DNA of 64,000 nt, taken from the NCBI RefSeq assembly GCF_003987145.1, contig NZ_PIPL01000001.1, forward strand, positions 620,001 to 684,000. The letters are read 5' to 3'. The notes beneath the pieces were generated by a model. The model worked only from the letters and a program-made list of their open reading frames with translations. It was not told where the DNA came from and searched no databases. The position numbers and the translations under genes were made by a program. Below are positions 44,719 through 52,583 of this stretch, piece after piece. This DNA comes from Aliidiomarina minuta. GTDB lineage: Bacteria > Pseudomonadota > Gammaproteobacteria > Enterobacterales > Alteromonadaceae. Position 1 is the first letter of the stretch. Each line of letters opens with the position of its first letter.

Positions 44719-44958
44719 ACCTGCCTCATTATTTACCTCTAGTCTTTAAGTGTACGCATTAACACCGCATTATGGCAAATAAACCTACTATCGAACACAT
44801 ATCACCCACCGATATTAACCGTTAAATATCAATTAGTTAATAACTTCAACCCAGCTAACCCACAAGGTTATCCACAGAAAAAGTGGACAATTCATAGCAA
44901 TTGCGTCGCGACTGCCAATTTGGCACACTAAGTCTCCAGCATGTAGCCAGGAATTACC
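44719..44958. promoter_or_regulatory. 240-bp divergent intergenic region with a perfect DnaA box and palindromes
   Basis: Between yfbV and the EIIA-like gene lie: TTAAC-C-GTTAA (44815-44825); an AT-rich stretch (about 44811-44845); a perfect DnaA box TTATCCACA (44868-44876); a near-inverted copy AGTGGACAA (44882-44890), so the two form an imperfect dyad; and the 13-bp palindrome TGCCAA-T-TTGGCA (44913-44925). No other consensus DnaA box was seen. It looks like a regulated promoter region rather than a replication origin. Confidence 0.5.
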
Positions 44959-45453
44959 GTGCAACTTATTACTCAGCCCCCAACTGATCAACAGCCTATG
45001 CTGCGCCTGATGGCGCCAGTGTCAGGCCATTGTTCAGCACTACAGCAATTACCTCACGCCTTGTTTCAAATACTGGCTTTTGGTCAGGGTTTCGTTATGC
45101 AGCCCGGTACTCAACGGTTTCTTGCGCCGGCCACTTGTAAAATTAAGCAAATCAGCGCTGATCGGACACTATGGCAATTGCAATTGCCAAATACCATTAA
45201 CTGCCGTATTGAATTGCTTATGCCACGCCATCTTGAGCTACCCTTAGCTCACTCTGAAGCTAGTGTGGGTCAGTTGCTGCAAGCTGGCGATCCTCTGTTT
45301 GTGCTAACTGCTGAAACTATGCGTAATGCACCTCTGATTGCTATTACCTTTACCAGCAAAGACCCGGATATAAGCATACAGGTTCACTATGGTAAGGTTA
45401 TCGCCGCTCAGGATACAGTACTTTCCTTTTTCAACCATTTTATAAGCGAGTAA
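44959..45453 (+). CDS. Degenerate EIIA-Glc-like domain protein
   Basis: 164 residues starting at GTG with AGGAAT upstream. The fold pattern of PTS EIIA-Glc (Crr) is recognisable: APVSGHCSALQQLPHALF, QGFVMQPGTQRFLAPATCKIKQI, then CRIELLMPRHLELP where Crr has GVELFVHFGIDTVEL, and VGQLLQAGDPLF near 105-115. Both histidines needed for phosphotransfer in Crr (His75 and His90) are replaced (R/T and P). It therefore cannot be phosphorylated in the normal way. A binding or regulatory role is inferred. It precedes the yffB-dapE genes by 9 bases, so it is probably in their operon. Confidence 0.7.
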   Translation: MQLITQPPTDQQPMLRLMAPVSGHCSALQQLPHALFQILAFGQGFVMQPGTQRFLAPATCKIKQISADRTLWQLQLPNTINCRIELLMPRHLELPLAHSEASVGQLLQAGDPLFVLTAETMRNAPLIAITFTSKDPDISIQVHYGKVIAAQDTVLSFFNHFISE

Positions 45454-45462
45454 AAGGCTCAA

Positions 45463-45810
45463 ATGACTACAACTATTTTTGGTATTAAAAACTGTGACAC
45501 CGTCAAAAAAGCCCGTCGCTGGCTCAGTGATAGAAACATCGAGCATGAGTTTCTTGATTTTCGCGAACAGCCCCTGTCTGAGCAAGAACTGCAAAACTGG
45601 CTACACATTGCAGGTGTGGGTAGAGTTCTGAATAAACGCAGTACCAGCTTTCGCAAGTTATCCCCAGAACAACAAGGCTTTAGTACTGAACAGCAGTGGT
45701 TACCTTTATTACAACAGCAACCGACCCTGATCAAACGACCGGTACTCAAGCACAAAGGTAGTCTTCATTTCGGTTTTAAAGCAGAACAGTATGAGGAGAT
45801 TTTCGCATGA
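45463..45810 (+). CDS. yffB: ArsC/Spx-family thioredoxin-fold protein YffB
   Basis: 115 residues. The ArsC-like motif FGIKNCDTVKKARRWL sits at the N-terminus with one cysteine (C11), followed by IEHEFLDFREQPL and RSTSFRKLSPEQQ, and the closing PTLIKRPVLKHKG. This matches YffB, which is next to dapE in many gammaproteobacteria. Biochemical role is unclear; a glutathione-dependent reductase has been proposed for relatives. Its last codon overlaps the dapE start (ATGA). Confidence 0.9.
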   Translation: MTTTIFGIKNCDTVKKARRWLSDRNIEHEFLDFREQPLSEQELQNWLHIAGVGRVLNKRSTSFRKLSPEQQGFSTEQQWLPLLQQQPTLIKRPVLKHKGSLHFGFKAEQYEEIFA

Positions 45811-46955
45811 GTCATGATCACCCTACACTGCAATTGGCTCGCGAACTTATCAGTCGTCGCTCAGTAACACCTGACGATGCAGGTTGTCAGCAGGTCATAG
45901 GTAAGCGTCTGCAGGCATTGGGCTTTAATCTGGAAACTATGTTGTTCGAAGACACTCTTAACTTATGGGCGCGCCGCGATAGCGATGAAGGCCGCTTATT
46001 CTGTTTTGCGGGTCATACAGACGTAGTGCCTCCTGGTGATGAAGATAAATGGCAGACTCCCCCTTTCACCCCAACTGATATCGACGGTATTCTCTTTGGT
46101 CGCGGTGCTGCTGATATGAAAGGTAGCCTGGCTGCTATGGTCGTAGCCACCGAACGCTTTATCGATAAGTATCCACAACATGCAGGCAGCATAGCCTATT
46201 TAATTACCAGTGACGAAGAAGGCCCTTTCATTAACGGTACTACCCGGGTAATAGACACTCTGGAAGCCCGTAATGAAAAAATTGACTGGTGCATTGTTGG
46301 CGAACCCTCCAGTACCGATTATTGCGGCGACATCATCAAGCATGGCCGACGGGGTAGTTTGACTGGTGACCTTCAGGTCTGGGGTATTCAGGGTCATGTC
46401 GCTTATCCTCACCTGGCCAGAAACCCCGTTCACCAGGCTGCACCTGCCCTGCATGAACTGGCAGAAACTGTCTGGGATGAAGGCAATGACGCCTTTCCTC
46501 CTACCAGCTTCCAGATTTCTAACCTGCACGCGGGAACCGGTGCGGGCAATGTCATTCCGGGAACTCTGCATGTGTGTTTTAATCTTCGTTTTAGTACTGA
46601 GAGTACGGATGAACAGCTAAAACAGAGAATTCTGGCTATCCTCGATAAACATGGCCTGGATTACGCTATTCACTGGACTCACAACGGCCAGCCTTTTCTT
46701 ACCGATTCCGGTCCACTATTAGGTGCGGCGGAAAATGCGGTAGAATCAGTTACCGGCCGCACGCCGGTATTATCGACCGCAGGTGGAACTTCTGATGGCC
46801 GTTTTATTGCGCCAACCGGAGCTCAGGTACTTGAATTAGGGCCCGTTAATGCCAGTATTCATAAGGTCGATGAATATGTCAGCCATCAGGATCTGATTAA
46901 TCTCACGGATATGTACGAGAAGATATTGTACAACTTATTGGTAGTCCAGAATTAA
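45807..46955 (+). CDS. dapE: Succinyl-diaminopimelate desuccinylase
   Basis: 382 residues of the M20 metallopeptidase fold. Metal-site motifs: FAGHTDVVPPGDEDKW, GRGAADMKGSLAAM, SDEEGPFINGT and the late TAGGTSDGRFI. Known reaction: removes succinate from N-succinyl-LL-diaminopimelate in lysine and peptidoglycan synthesis. GAGGAG lies upstream of the ATG inside yffB. dapA, another gene of the pathway, is encoded about 2.5 kb away on the other strand. Confidence 0.96.
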   Translation: MSHDHPTLQLARELISRRSVTPDDAGCQQVIGKRLQALGFNLETMLFEDTLNLWARRDSDEGRLFCFAGHTDVVPPGDEDKWQTPPFTPTDIDGILFGRGAADMKGSLAAMVVATERFIDKYPQHAGSIAYLITSDEEGPFINGTTRVIDTLEARNEKIDWCIVGEPSSTDYCGDIIKHGRRGSLTGDLQVWGIQGHVAYPHLARNPVHQAAPALHELAETVWDEGNDAFPPTSFQISNLHAGTGAGNVIPGTLHVCFNLRFSTESTDEQLKQRILAILDKHGLDYAIHWTHNGQPFLTDSGPLLGAAENAVESVTGRTPVLSTAGGTSDGRFIAPTGAQVLELGPVNASIHKVDEYVSHQDLINLTDMYEKILYNLLVVQN

Positions 46956-46978
46956 GAGTACATTATGCCAGGCACTAT

Positions 46979-47608
46979 ATGTTAGAAGCTCAGTTATGCG
47001 GTCAAAGCGAAAGCCACTTAACTCTCAAAGTGGACAATACCCAGCTTCAGGTTGAAGCAGGCAAAGCCTACCTGAGTCTGCAACAAGCTGCTGCTGAGGC
47101 TGGTTTTTGCCTGCGTATTGCCAGTGGCTTCCGCTCCTATCAACGCCAGGCGGCCATCTGGCAAGCTAAGTTTGATAATTTACAGCACATTCCTGTTCCT
47201 GAGCGGTTACACGAAATCCTGCGCTGGTCTGCATTGCCTGGAGCCAGTCGTCATCACTGGGGGACTGATATGGACATCTACGATCCTGTTGCTTTAGGGG
47301 ATGCCCAACTAAAACTGGAACCCGAAGAATATTTGCAGGGCGGTCCTTTTTCCGATCTCCTCGTTTGGTTACAGCTAGAAGCGCCCCGCTATGGCTTTTT
47401 CTGGCCCTACGGTGAGGACAAAGGTGGTATCGCCGCTGAACCCTGGCATTTAAGTTATCAACCCGTAGCCTCGCGATGTTTAGAGCAACTGTCACCGAAG
47501 GTGCTCAAACAAGCCTGGCAGCAACAGCCTCCGGCCGGGCATGAGCAGCTTCTACAGCACTTTGACCAGCTTTATAACCGCTATATTACGAATATCTGCA
47601 GCGCATAA
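46979..47608 (+). CDS. M15B D-alanyl-D-alanine carboxypeptidase (VanY-like)
   Basis: 209 residues. Zinc and catalytic motifs of VanY-type M15 enzymes are visible: ASGFRSYQRQAAIWQAKF, SRHHWGTDMDIYD (His and Asp ligands) and EPWHLSY (catalytic Glu and His ligand). No clear signal peptide is seen, so it may act in the cytosol on recycled muropeptides, or use an unannotated export route. It starts 23 bases after dapE and is followed by a terminator, so it ends the EIIA-like/yffB/dapE transcript. The ribosome-binding site is weak. Confidence 0.88.
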   Translation: MLEAQLCGQSESHLTLKVDNTQLQVEAGKAYLSLQQAAAEAGFCLRIASGFRSYQRQAAIWQAKFDNLQHIPVPERLHEILRWSALPGASRHHWGTDMDIYDPVALGDAQLKLEPEEYLQGGPFSDLLVWLQLEAPRYGFFWPYGEDKGGIAAEPWHLSYQPVASRCLEQLSPKVLKQAWQQQPPAGHEQLLQHFDQLYNRYITNICSA

Positions 47609-47641
47609 AAAAACCGACGCCTGGTGAGCATCGGTTTTTTA
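47607..47641. terminator. Bidirectional terminator between the M15 gene and purC
   Basis: AAAAAACCGACGC pairs with GCATCGGTTTTTT around CTGGTGA; one C/A mismatch on the plus strand becomes a G-U pair on the minus strand. T tracts are present on both sides, and the two flanking genes converge on it. Confidence 0.88.
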
Positions 47642-47659
47642 TGCAAGCAGTTAAGAATG

Positions 47660-48370
47660 CTAAAGTTGAACACCCAGACGTCGGGCAACTTCTTCATAAG
47701 CTTCAACTACATTGCCAAGTCCCTGACGGAAGCGGTCTTTGTCCAACTTTTCACGAGTTTCAGCATCCCATAAACGACAACCATCGGGCGTAAATTCATC
47801 ACCCAATACGATTTGCCCATCAAAGACACCAAATTCCAGTTTATAGTCCACTAACAATAAACCTGCATCTTCAAATAATTGCTTAAGCACATCGTTAACT
47901 TTATATGTCAGTCGCTTCATTTCTTCGATATGCGCAGGTGTCGCCCAGCCAAACGTCTCGATGTGCGATTCGTTAATCATGGGATCATGCAAAGCATCGT
48001 TCTTTAAAAAGAACTCAAAGGTTGGCGGGTTAAGTGTTTCACCCTCGGCCACACCAAGCCGACGTACCAAAGAGCCTGCAGCCAGATTTCGCACCACACA
48101 CTCGACTGGAATCATATCCAGCTTCTTAACCAGAGATTCCGTATCCGATAGCAGTTCGTCTACCTGAGTAGGAATACCTGCAGCTTCCAGTTTACCCATA
48201 ATAAAATGGTTAAACTTATTGTTAACCATGCCTTTACGGTCCAGCTGGTCAATTTTTTCACCGTCAAACGCCGACGTATCATTGCGAAATTGCAGGATCA
48301 AACGATCGACATCATCAGTCGTATAAACAGTTTTTGCTTTACCGCGGTACAATTCTTCACGTTTTTGCAT
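47660..48370 (-). CDS. purC: SAICAR synthetase (phosphoribosylaminoimidazole-succinocarboxamide synthase)
   Basis: 236 residues, standard length. Typical features: ELYRGKAKTVYTTDD at the N-terminus, LQFRNDTSAFDGEK, VECVVRNLAAGSLVRR and VDYKLEFGVFDGQIVLGDEFTPDGCRLWD. Known reaction: joins aspartate to CAIR in purine synthesis using ATP. It lies directly downstream of bamC and dapA, the gene order conserved in many gammaproteobacteria. Confidence 0.97.
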   Translation of the reverse strand: MQKREELYRGKAKTVYTTDDVDRLILQFRNDTSAFDGEKIDQLDRKGMVNNKFNHFIMGKLEAAGIPTQVDELLSDTESLVKKLDMIPVECVVRNLAAGSLVRRLGVAEGETLNPPTFEFFLKNDALHDPMINESHIETFGWATPAHIEEMKRLTYKVNDVLKQLFEDAGLLLVDYKLEFGVFDGQIVLGDEFTPDGCRLWDAETREKLDKDRFRQGLGNVVEAYEEVARRLGVQL

Positions 48371-48396
48371 GGTCAGGGCTTATCTCATCTCAGAGG

Positions 48397-49491
48397 TTAA
48401 TCACTGTGTTCACTGAAAGCTTCAGCAAACATTGGGAACATGTCATCAAGTTGTTCTTCACTTAACAACTCGTCATCCCGACGAATAACGATGTAGAAGA
48501 TACCTTCTACTTCATCAACTTCAAACAGATACTCGCCGCGAGGAATCCCCAACGGAGTTTCGCTGCTACGCCAGAATGCCAGACGGCTAAACCAACCTCG
48601 GGTCCCACCCGGTTGATAATTGACATAATAACGGCCATCACGCTGATTTAAATCTTCAACAATAAAATCCAGATACGAGAAAACACCAGGCATCATTACC
48701 CAGCCTGAGTCAAAACCGGTATCCAGCGCGTAAGCAGGATGTCCTTGTGGACTTTCAGCGTGGCGTAACGCACGGGTCGCTCTTACCGAGGCAACGCGTT
48801 CACTTTCATAACCACGCTGTAGACGCAACGACAATTGATTAAGAAAGTCGGCCTCCAGCTGGCGTTGTATAAATAACGGTTCTTCAACCTGTTTGCCGCC
48901 AATCAACCAGCGAATATCATCAGCCGTCACCTCAACCATAGCCGTACGGCCATGCTCAGGTGCTTCCATGTTTATTTTAAAAGCCTGCTCTGACTCTATG
49001 GGGTCACGTTGACGACTGAGTCTGTTAAAAAAGCCGCTCCGCGCCAGACTTCCCTGCTCCAGAATAAAACGACTAGTATGAAGATGTTCCTGCTCAGCGC
49101 TACTTTCAATATCTACATCATAATCATCGACCAGTTCTAATAGTTCACGCCACACCCAGTCAGCAACATTGTCCATATCTTCTATAGCATCAAACCAGAT
49201 ACGGGAGTTTCTGTTGCTTTCTTCAATACGACTACCGGGCACCAGGGGCATTACCTGACGAGGTGAACGAATACTTTGTTCACGGCCCAGGCGTCCAGAA
49301 TAATGCTCTTGCTCGGGGATAATATAATCAGGATGTGGGATCACCGGATTCAAACCTTGCGGTACCAGAATAGCCGAGTTTTCCTCAAGCTCCAGATAGT
49401 CAAAATCACCCTGAGCGACATCGCGCTGACTACTACAGCCAGCGACTACAATTAGTGTTGATACTGCGGCAAAACCACGCCAGAACTTCAT
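48397..49491 (-). CDS. bamC: Outer-membrane protein assembly factor BamC
   Basis: 364 residues. A lipoprotein signal ends in IVVAGC (C19). A flexible acidic stretch follows (LELEENSAILVPQGLNPVIPHPDYIIPE), then two helix-grip domains of the BamC type. Known role: non-essential lipoprotein of the BAM complex, which inserts beta-barrel proteins into the outer membrane. Position between dapA and purC is the classic bamC (nlpB) location and supports the call. The gene starts 10 bases after dapA. Confidence 0.93.
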   Translation of the reverse strand: MKFWRGFAAVSTLIVVAGCSSQRDVAQGDFDYLELEENSAILVPQGLNPVIPHPDYIIPEQEHYSGRLGREQSIRSPRQVMPLVPGSRIEESNRNSRIWFDAIEDMDNVADWVWRELLELVDDYDVDIESSAEQEHLHTSRFILEQGSLARSGFFNRLSRQRDPIESEQAFKINMEAPEHGRTAMVEVTADDIRWLIGGKQVEEPLFIQRQLEADFLNQLSLRLQRGYESERVASVRATRALRHAESPQGHPAYALDTGFDSGWVMMPGVFSYLDFIVEDLNQRDGRYYVNYQPGGTRGWFSRLAFWRSSETPLGIPRGEYLFEVDEVEGIFYIVIRRDDELLSEEQLDDMFPMFAEAFSEHSD

Positions 49492-49501
49492 GCAAACTCC
49501 G

Positions 49502-50380
49502 TTATTTTAATAATCCAGCACTCTGTAACGCTGCTTCGATGACTTTCTGGCTCGCAAGTTCCGGAGCAGTGAGCGGTAAACGATAATTTTCTTCAATCCA
49601 ACCCAGTCTCGCCATTGCCCATTTCACCGGCATCGGATTAGCTTCAACAAAAAGACCGGCATGCAAAGAGCGTAAAGGTTCATCAATAGCCTCCGCTTCT
49701 TCACGTTTTCCGGCACAAGCCGTAACCACAAGGTTTTTTATCGCCTGAGGCGCCAGATTAGCCGTTACACTAATAACGCCATGCCCGCCCTGCAATAAGA
49801 ATTCACAGGCCGTAGGGTCATCACCACTAAGAAGAATAAAATCATCGCCGCAAGCGTCTTTAATAGCTTTAACCCGCTCTACTTCACCGGTCGCTTCTTT
49901 AATGCCTACAACATTAGGGAAATTAGAAAGTTCAGCAATAATTTCAGTACTGAGATCACAGCAGGTGCGGCCAGGTACATTGTATAAAATCTGCGGGATG
50001 TCACTGGCTTCAGTAACCGCACGATAGTGTGCAAGTAAACCTGCCCGGCTCGGTTTATTATAATAAGGGGTTACATTCAGGAAACCATCTATACCAAGAG
50101 GCGCGATTCGCTCAGTAAGCTGAACCGCTTCGGCAGTCGCATTCGAGCCGTTACCAGCAACGACCTTAATACGGCCAGCAGCAACTTCAACGGTAGCACG
50201 AACAACGTCTACATGTTCATCATGACTTAATGTTGGAGATTCACCCGTGGTACCAACTGACACAATAGCGTCTGTGCCATGGTTAATATGAAATTCAACC
50301 AGTTCAGCTAGCAAAGTGTAATCAACATTTCCGTGTTTGGTAAAGGGGGTCACCAAGGCTACCATACTACCAGTTAACAT
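49502..50380 (-). CDS. dapA: 4-hydroxy-tetrahydrodipicolinate synthase
   Basis: 292 residues from the ATG at 50380, which has GGGAG 5-7 bases upstream; a GTG four codons earlier overlaps that site. The aldolase-type TIM barrel shows GTTGESPTL, ILYNVPGRTCCDL with the catalytic tyrosine region, and GIKEATGE with the Schiff-base lysine near 161. Known reaction: condenses pyruvate and aspartate semialdehyde, the first step of the lysine/DAP branch. It heads the dapA-bamC-purC run. Confidence 0.97.
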   Translation of the reverse strand: MLTGSMVALVTPFTKHGNVDYTLLAELVEFHINHGTDAIVSVGTTGESPTLSHDEHVDVVRATVEVAAGRIKVVAGNGSNATAEAVQLTERIAPLGIDGFLNVTPYYNKPSRAGLLAHYRAVTEASDIPQILYNVPGRTCCDLSTEIIAELSNFPNVVGIKEATGEVERVKAIKDACGDDFILLSGDDPTACEFLLQGGHGVISVTANLAPQAIKNLVVTACAGKREEAEAIDEPLRSLHAGLFVEANPMPVKWAMARLGWIEENYRLPLTAPELASQKVIEAALQSAGLLK

Positions 50381-50414
50381 ATTTTCTCCCACCGTTGTTA
50401 AGGTGCATAATCTT

Positions 50415-50440
50415 ACTTGTGCATGCTAGCAAACACAAGT
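50415..50440. promoter_or_regulatory. Inverted repeat between dapA and bcp
   Basis: ACTTGTG (50415-50421) and CACAAGT (50434-50440) are perfect 7-bp arms 12 bases apart, 35-60 bases upstream of the dapA start in the divergent dapA/bcp gap. The spacing fits a dimeric regulator contacting adjacent turns. No lysine riboswitch-like structure fits in this 144-bp gap. Confidence 0.35.
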
Positions 50441-50524
50441 GCGCTGGCACAGACTGGCGTATCTGTTTACCCTATGTTTAGATTAGCAGTCGTAATTTCA
50501 GAAACTATTACCAAGGAGTCTTTC

Positions 50525-50986
50525 ATGAATACCCTTAAACAAGGTGACAAAGCACCACTTTTTTCGCTACCGGATCAAACTGGCGAGTTAGTTTCGTTAC
50601 AGGAACTACTAAAGCAAAATCGGGTGCTGGTTTATTTCTATCCAAAAGCCATGACTCCAGGATGCACCGTACAGGCTCAACAGCTGCGCGACCATAAAGC
50701 AGAGCTGGCCGAAAAAGATACCATCGCAGTAGGTATTAGTCCGGATGCCAGTAAGCGACTGGCTAAGTTTACCGAGCGCGATGAACTCAATTTCACTTTA
50801 CTGGGCGATGAGGATCACGCCGTTGCTGAGCAGTTTGGAGTCTGGGGGCTGAAAAAGTTCATGGGCAAAGAATACGATGGTATCCACCGCATCAGCTTTT
50901 TAATTGAACAGGACGGTACTATCAGCAAAGTATTTGATAAATTTAAAACCAAAGAACATCATCAGGTAGTGCTCGATTCCCTGTAA
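50525..50986 (+). CDS. bcp: Thioredoxin-dependent thiol peroxidase (peroxiredoxin Q/Bcp)
   Basis: 153 residues from the ATG at 50525, preceded by AAGGAG; an in-frame ATG 36 codons upstream would add a segment not found in the family. The peroxidatic cysteine is C47 in PKAMTPGCTVQAQ. It is the only cysteine in the protein: the resolving cysteine five residues later in E. coli Bcp is glutamine here, making this the 1-Cys type. Known role: reduction of peroxides in the cytosol. Divergent from dapA. Confidence 0.94.
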   Translation: MNTLKQGDKAPLFSLPDQTGELVSLQELLKQNRVLVYFYPKAMTPGCTVQAQQLRDHKAELAEKDTIAVGISPDASKRLAKFTERDELNFTLLGDEDHAVAEQFGVWGLKKFMGKEYDGIHRISFLIEQDGTISKVFDKFKTKEHHQVVLDSL

Positions 50987-51010
50987 TTTAATTTTCCGCC
51001 TGTATTCTGC

Positions 51011-51036
51011 AAGCACCTGCCATGCCGGTGCTTTTT
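51011..51036 (+). terminator. Rho-independent terminator of bcp
   Basis: AAGCACC and GGTGCTT pair around a short GC-rich loop and are followed by TTTTTC, 25 bases after the bcp stop. It abuts the 3' end of the convergent lipoprotein gene. Confidence 0.75.
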
Positions 51037-51647
51037 CAATTTTGTTCGCGCCCTAGTTCACTCCGTGTCCATTGCACTGTCTTAAGACTCAACTCATCCA
51101 TAGCCCGGCCAAAACTAGCCACTACAGTGGGTACGTCATTAGTAGAAAATGAGTCCTCTGCTGAAATTCGGGTTTTAGCCACTATTTCTCTTGAATGGGC
51201 TGTTACCAGACTTAATTCAACTTCTACGCGAACCTGATTGCTTCTAGGGATACTATGAAAAGCCCGCAGCTGACTCAGCAGAATATAATCCACTGGCAGG
51301 CGCTGGCTATCGCTGCTCACATGCGCGATCTGAGCATAGTCCCAGAACGCATCCTTAATTCTGTATTCCACCAGCACGGGAGCCCGCTCTGACCAGCGCA
51401 CGCCCGCATAATAACTATGTTGAATATCCGTCGGTCGCACACTAATTCTTGACGTATCGAACATCGCCAGTGCTTCAGGCTGAGTCACCCTGAGCCTGAC
51501 ATCAATAACGTCTCCTGGCCCCTGGTCCTGCTGACTCGCGGGCAAGTCATACAAAGTCAGTTGTTCAGGCTCAGGCAGAATTGAGCATCCACTAAGTAGC
51601 ATGCTAAAACAGGCTGCTAATAAGGTCGCTGCTGCTGTTATTTTCAT
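51036..51647 (-). CDS. MCE-system auxiliary lipoprotein (PqiC/DUF330-like)
   Basis: 203 residues. Lipoprotein signal ends in MLLSGC (C21). The ABC_trans_aux pattern is present: YDLPASQ near the start, LRVTQPEALAMFDTSRISVR, and WSERAPVLVEYRIKDAF. Known relatives (PqiC type) sit on the inner face of the outer membrane and complete MCE lipid-transport paths. It overlaps the MCE gene by 4 bases and is the last gene of that operon. Confidence 0.87.
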   Translation of the reverse strand: MKITAAATLLAACFSMLLSGCSILPEPEQLTLYDLPASQQDQGPGDVIDVRLRVTQPEALAMFDTSRISVRPTDIQHSYYAGVRWSERAPVLVEYRIKDAFWDYAQIAHVSSDSQRLPVDYILLSQLRAFHSIPRSNQVRVEVELSLVTAHSREIVAKTRISAEDSFSTNDVPTVVASFGRAMDELSLKTVQWTRSELGREQN

Positions 51648-52582
51648 GGGTTAAACTCCTTAACCTCTTCTCGTTGCAACAATAAACTACCCGGATCTTC
51701 TTCAAACCGACGAGTAATACGATTTAATGCAGCCAAAGTTCTGCGTAGTTCATAAACAGCTGGCCCAAACTCATGTAATCCTTGTAAACCGCTGTCCAGA
51801 GCAGCTTCATTTTCATCCAGTAAACGGGCAAAGCGCTGACTGCTATCATCCAGCGCCTGCAAAGCATTATTAGCCGAAGTGAATAATGCTGGTCCCTGTT
51901 CCTGCATAAATTCCCTTCCTTGCTGAGTAAACAAACTGAACTCTTGTAAGGTTCTTTCAGATTGCTCCATGGTGGTTCTAAAAGCCTGTAAAGTAGCAGC
52001 TAACTCGTCCTGCTGTTCTGCCAGCATGCCCGTGACCTGCTCCACATTGCTTAAAATATCAACAACTAATTCAGTGTTATCCTCCGAAAACAGGCTGTTT
52101 ATATTTTCCACGAAGTCATTTACACCGCCAATTAACTCCTCGCTGTTAGCAAGCAGGTTATTCAATGCTGAACGTTCCGCTACTATGACTGGCGGACGAT
52201 CCCCACTGCTAGTTAAAATGGGGCTCTCTGGCGAGCCACCGTATAAACGAATAATGGCGCTACCTGTTATATTAGCCAGCCCGAGACGAGCACCAGTGTC
52301 TTCTTTTATCGGCGTACCGGATGCAACCCGAATACGCACCTGAACAACACGCGGGTCATCAGGGTCAAGTTTCATATTGACCACATCGCCAACGTTGATA
52401 CCACTGTATTCGACTGCACTGCCCGGTGATAGTCCACTGACTTCATCCTGAAAAATCACGTCATAATAAACAAAGTCGCGGTCCATAGTTGCCTTGCTCA
52501 GCCACAACACAAAAACAACCAATGCCAGGCTGGCTATCAGCATGAACAAACCTATCATCACGTGGTGCGCTCTGGTTTCCAT
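51644..52582 (-). CDS. MlaD-family MCE protein, lipid transport
   Basis: 312 residues from the ATG at 52582, which has GAGGG 8 bases upstream. A longer frame with an earlier start would overlap the ATPase gene and add an unrelated stretch. One N-terminal membrane helix (IGLFMLIASLALVVFVLWLS) is followed by a single MCE domain (about 38-115, VIFQDEVSGLSPGSAVEYSGINVGDVV as landmark) and a long coiled-coil tail (about 150-290). Known role: periplasmic ring or bridge of a lipid transporter. Its long helical tail suggests it reaches toward the outer membrane, as in LetB/PqiB-like or long MlaD variants. Confidence 0.92.
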   Translation of the reverse strand: METRAHHVMIGLFMLIASLALVVFVLWLSKATMDRDFVYYDVIFQDEVSGLSPGSAVEYSGINVGDVVNMKLDPDDPRVVQVRIRVASGTPIKEDTGARLGLANITGSAIIRLYGGSPESPILTSSGDRPPVIVAERSALNNLLANSEELIGGVNDFVENINSLFSEDNTELVVDILSNVEQVTGMLAEQQDELAATLQAFRTTMEQSERTLQEFSLFTQQGREFMQEQGPALFTSANNALQALDDSSQRFARLLDENEAALDSGLQGLHEFGPAVYELRRTLAALNRITRRFEEDPGSLLLQREEVKEFNP

Positions 52583-52583
52583 A

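Noticed and set aside
44772..44825. 17-codon ORF on the plus strand (MANKPTIEHISPTDINR) in the yfbV/EIIA-like gap.
   Set aside because: No ribosome-binding site, no domain, and it overlaps palindromic sequence; most likely chance.
44868..44890. Possible replication origin because of the DnaA box next to an AT-rich stretch.
   Set aside because: Only one consensus box is present, with no box cluster and no dnaA, dnaN, gidA or other usual origin neighbours.
50381..50524. Lysine riboswitch upstream of dapA.
   Set aside because: The gap is only 144 bp and shows a simple inverted repeat; no long multi-stem structure or terminator/antiterminator pair is visible.
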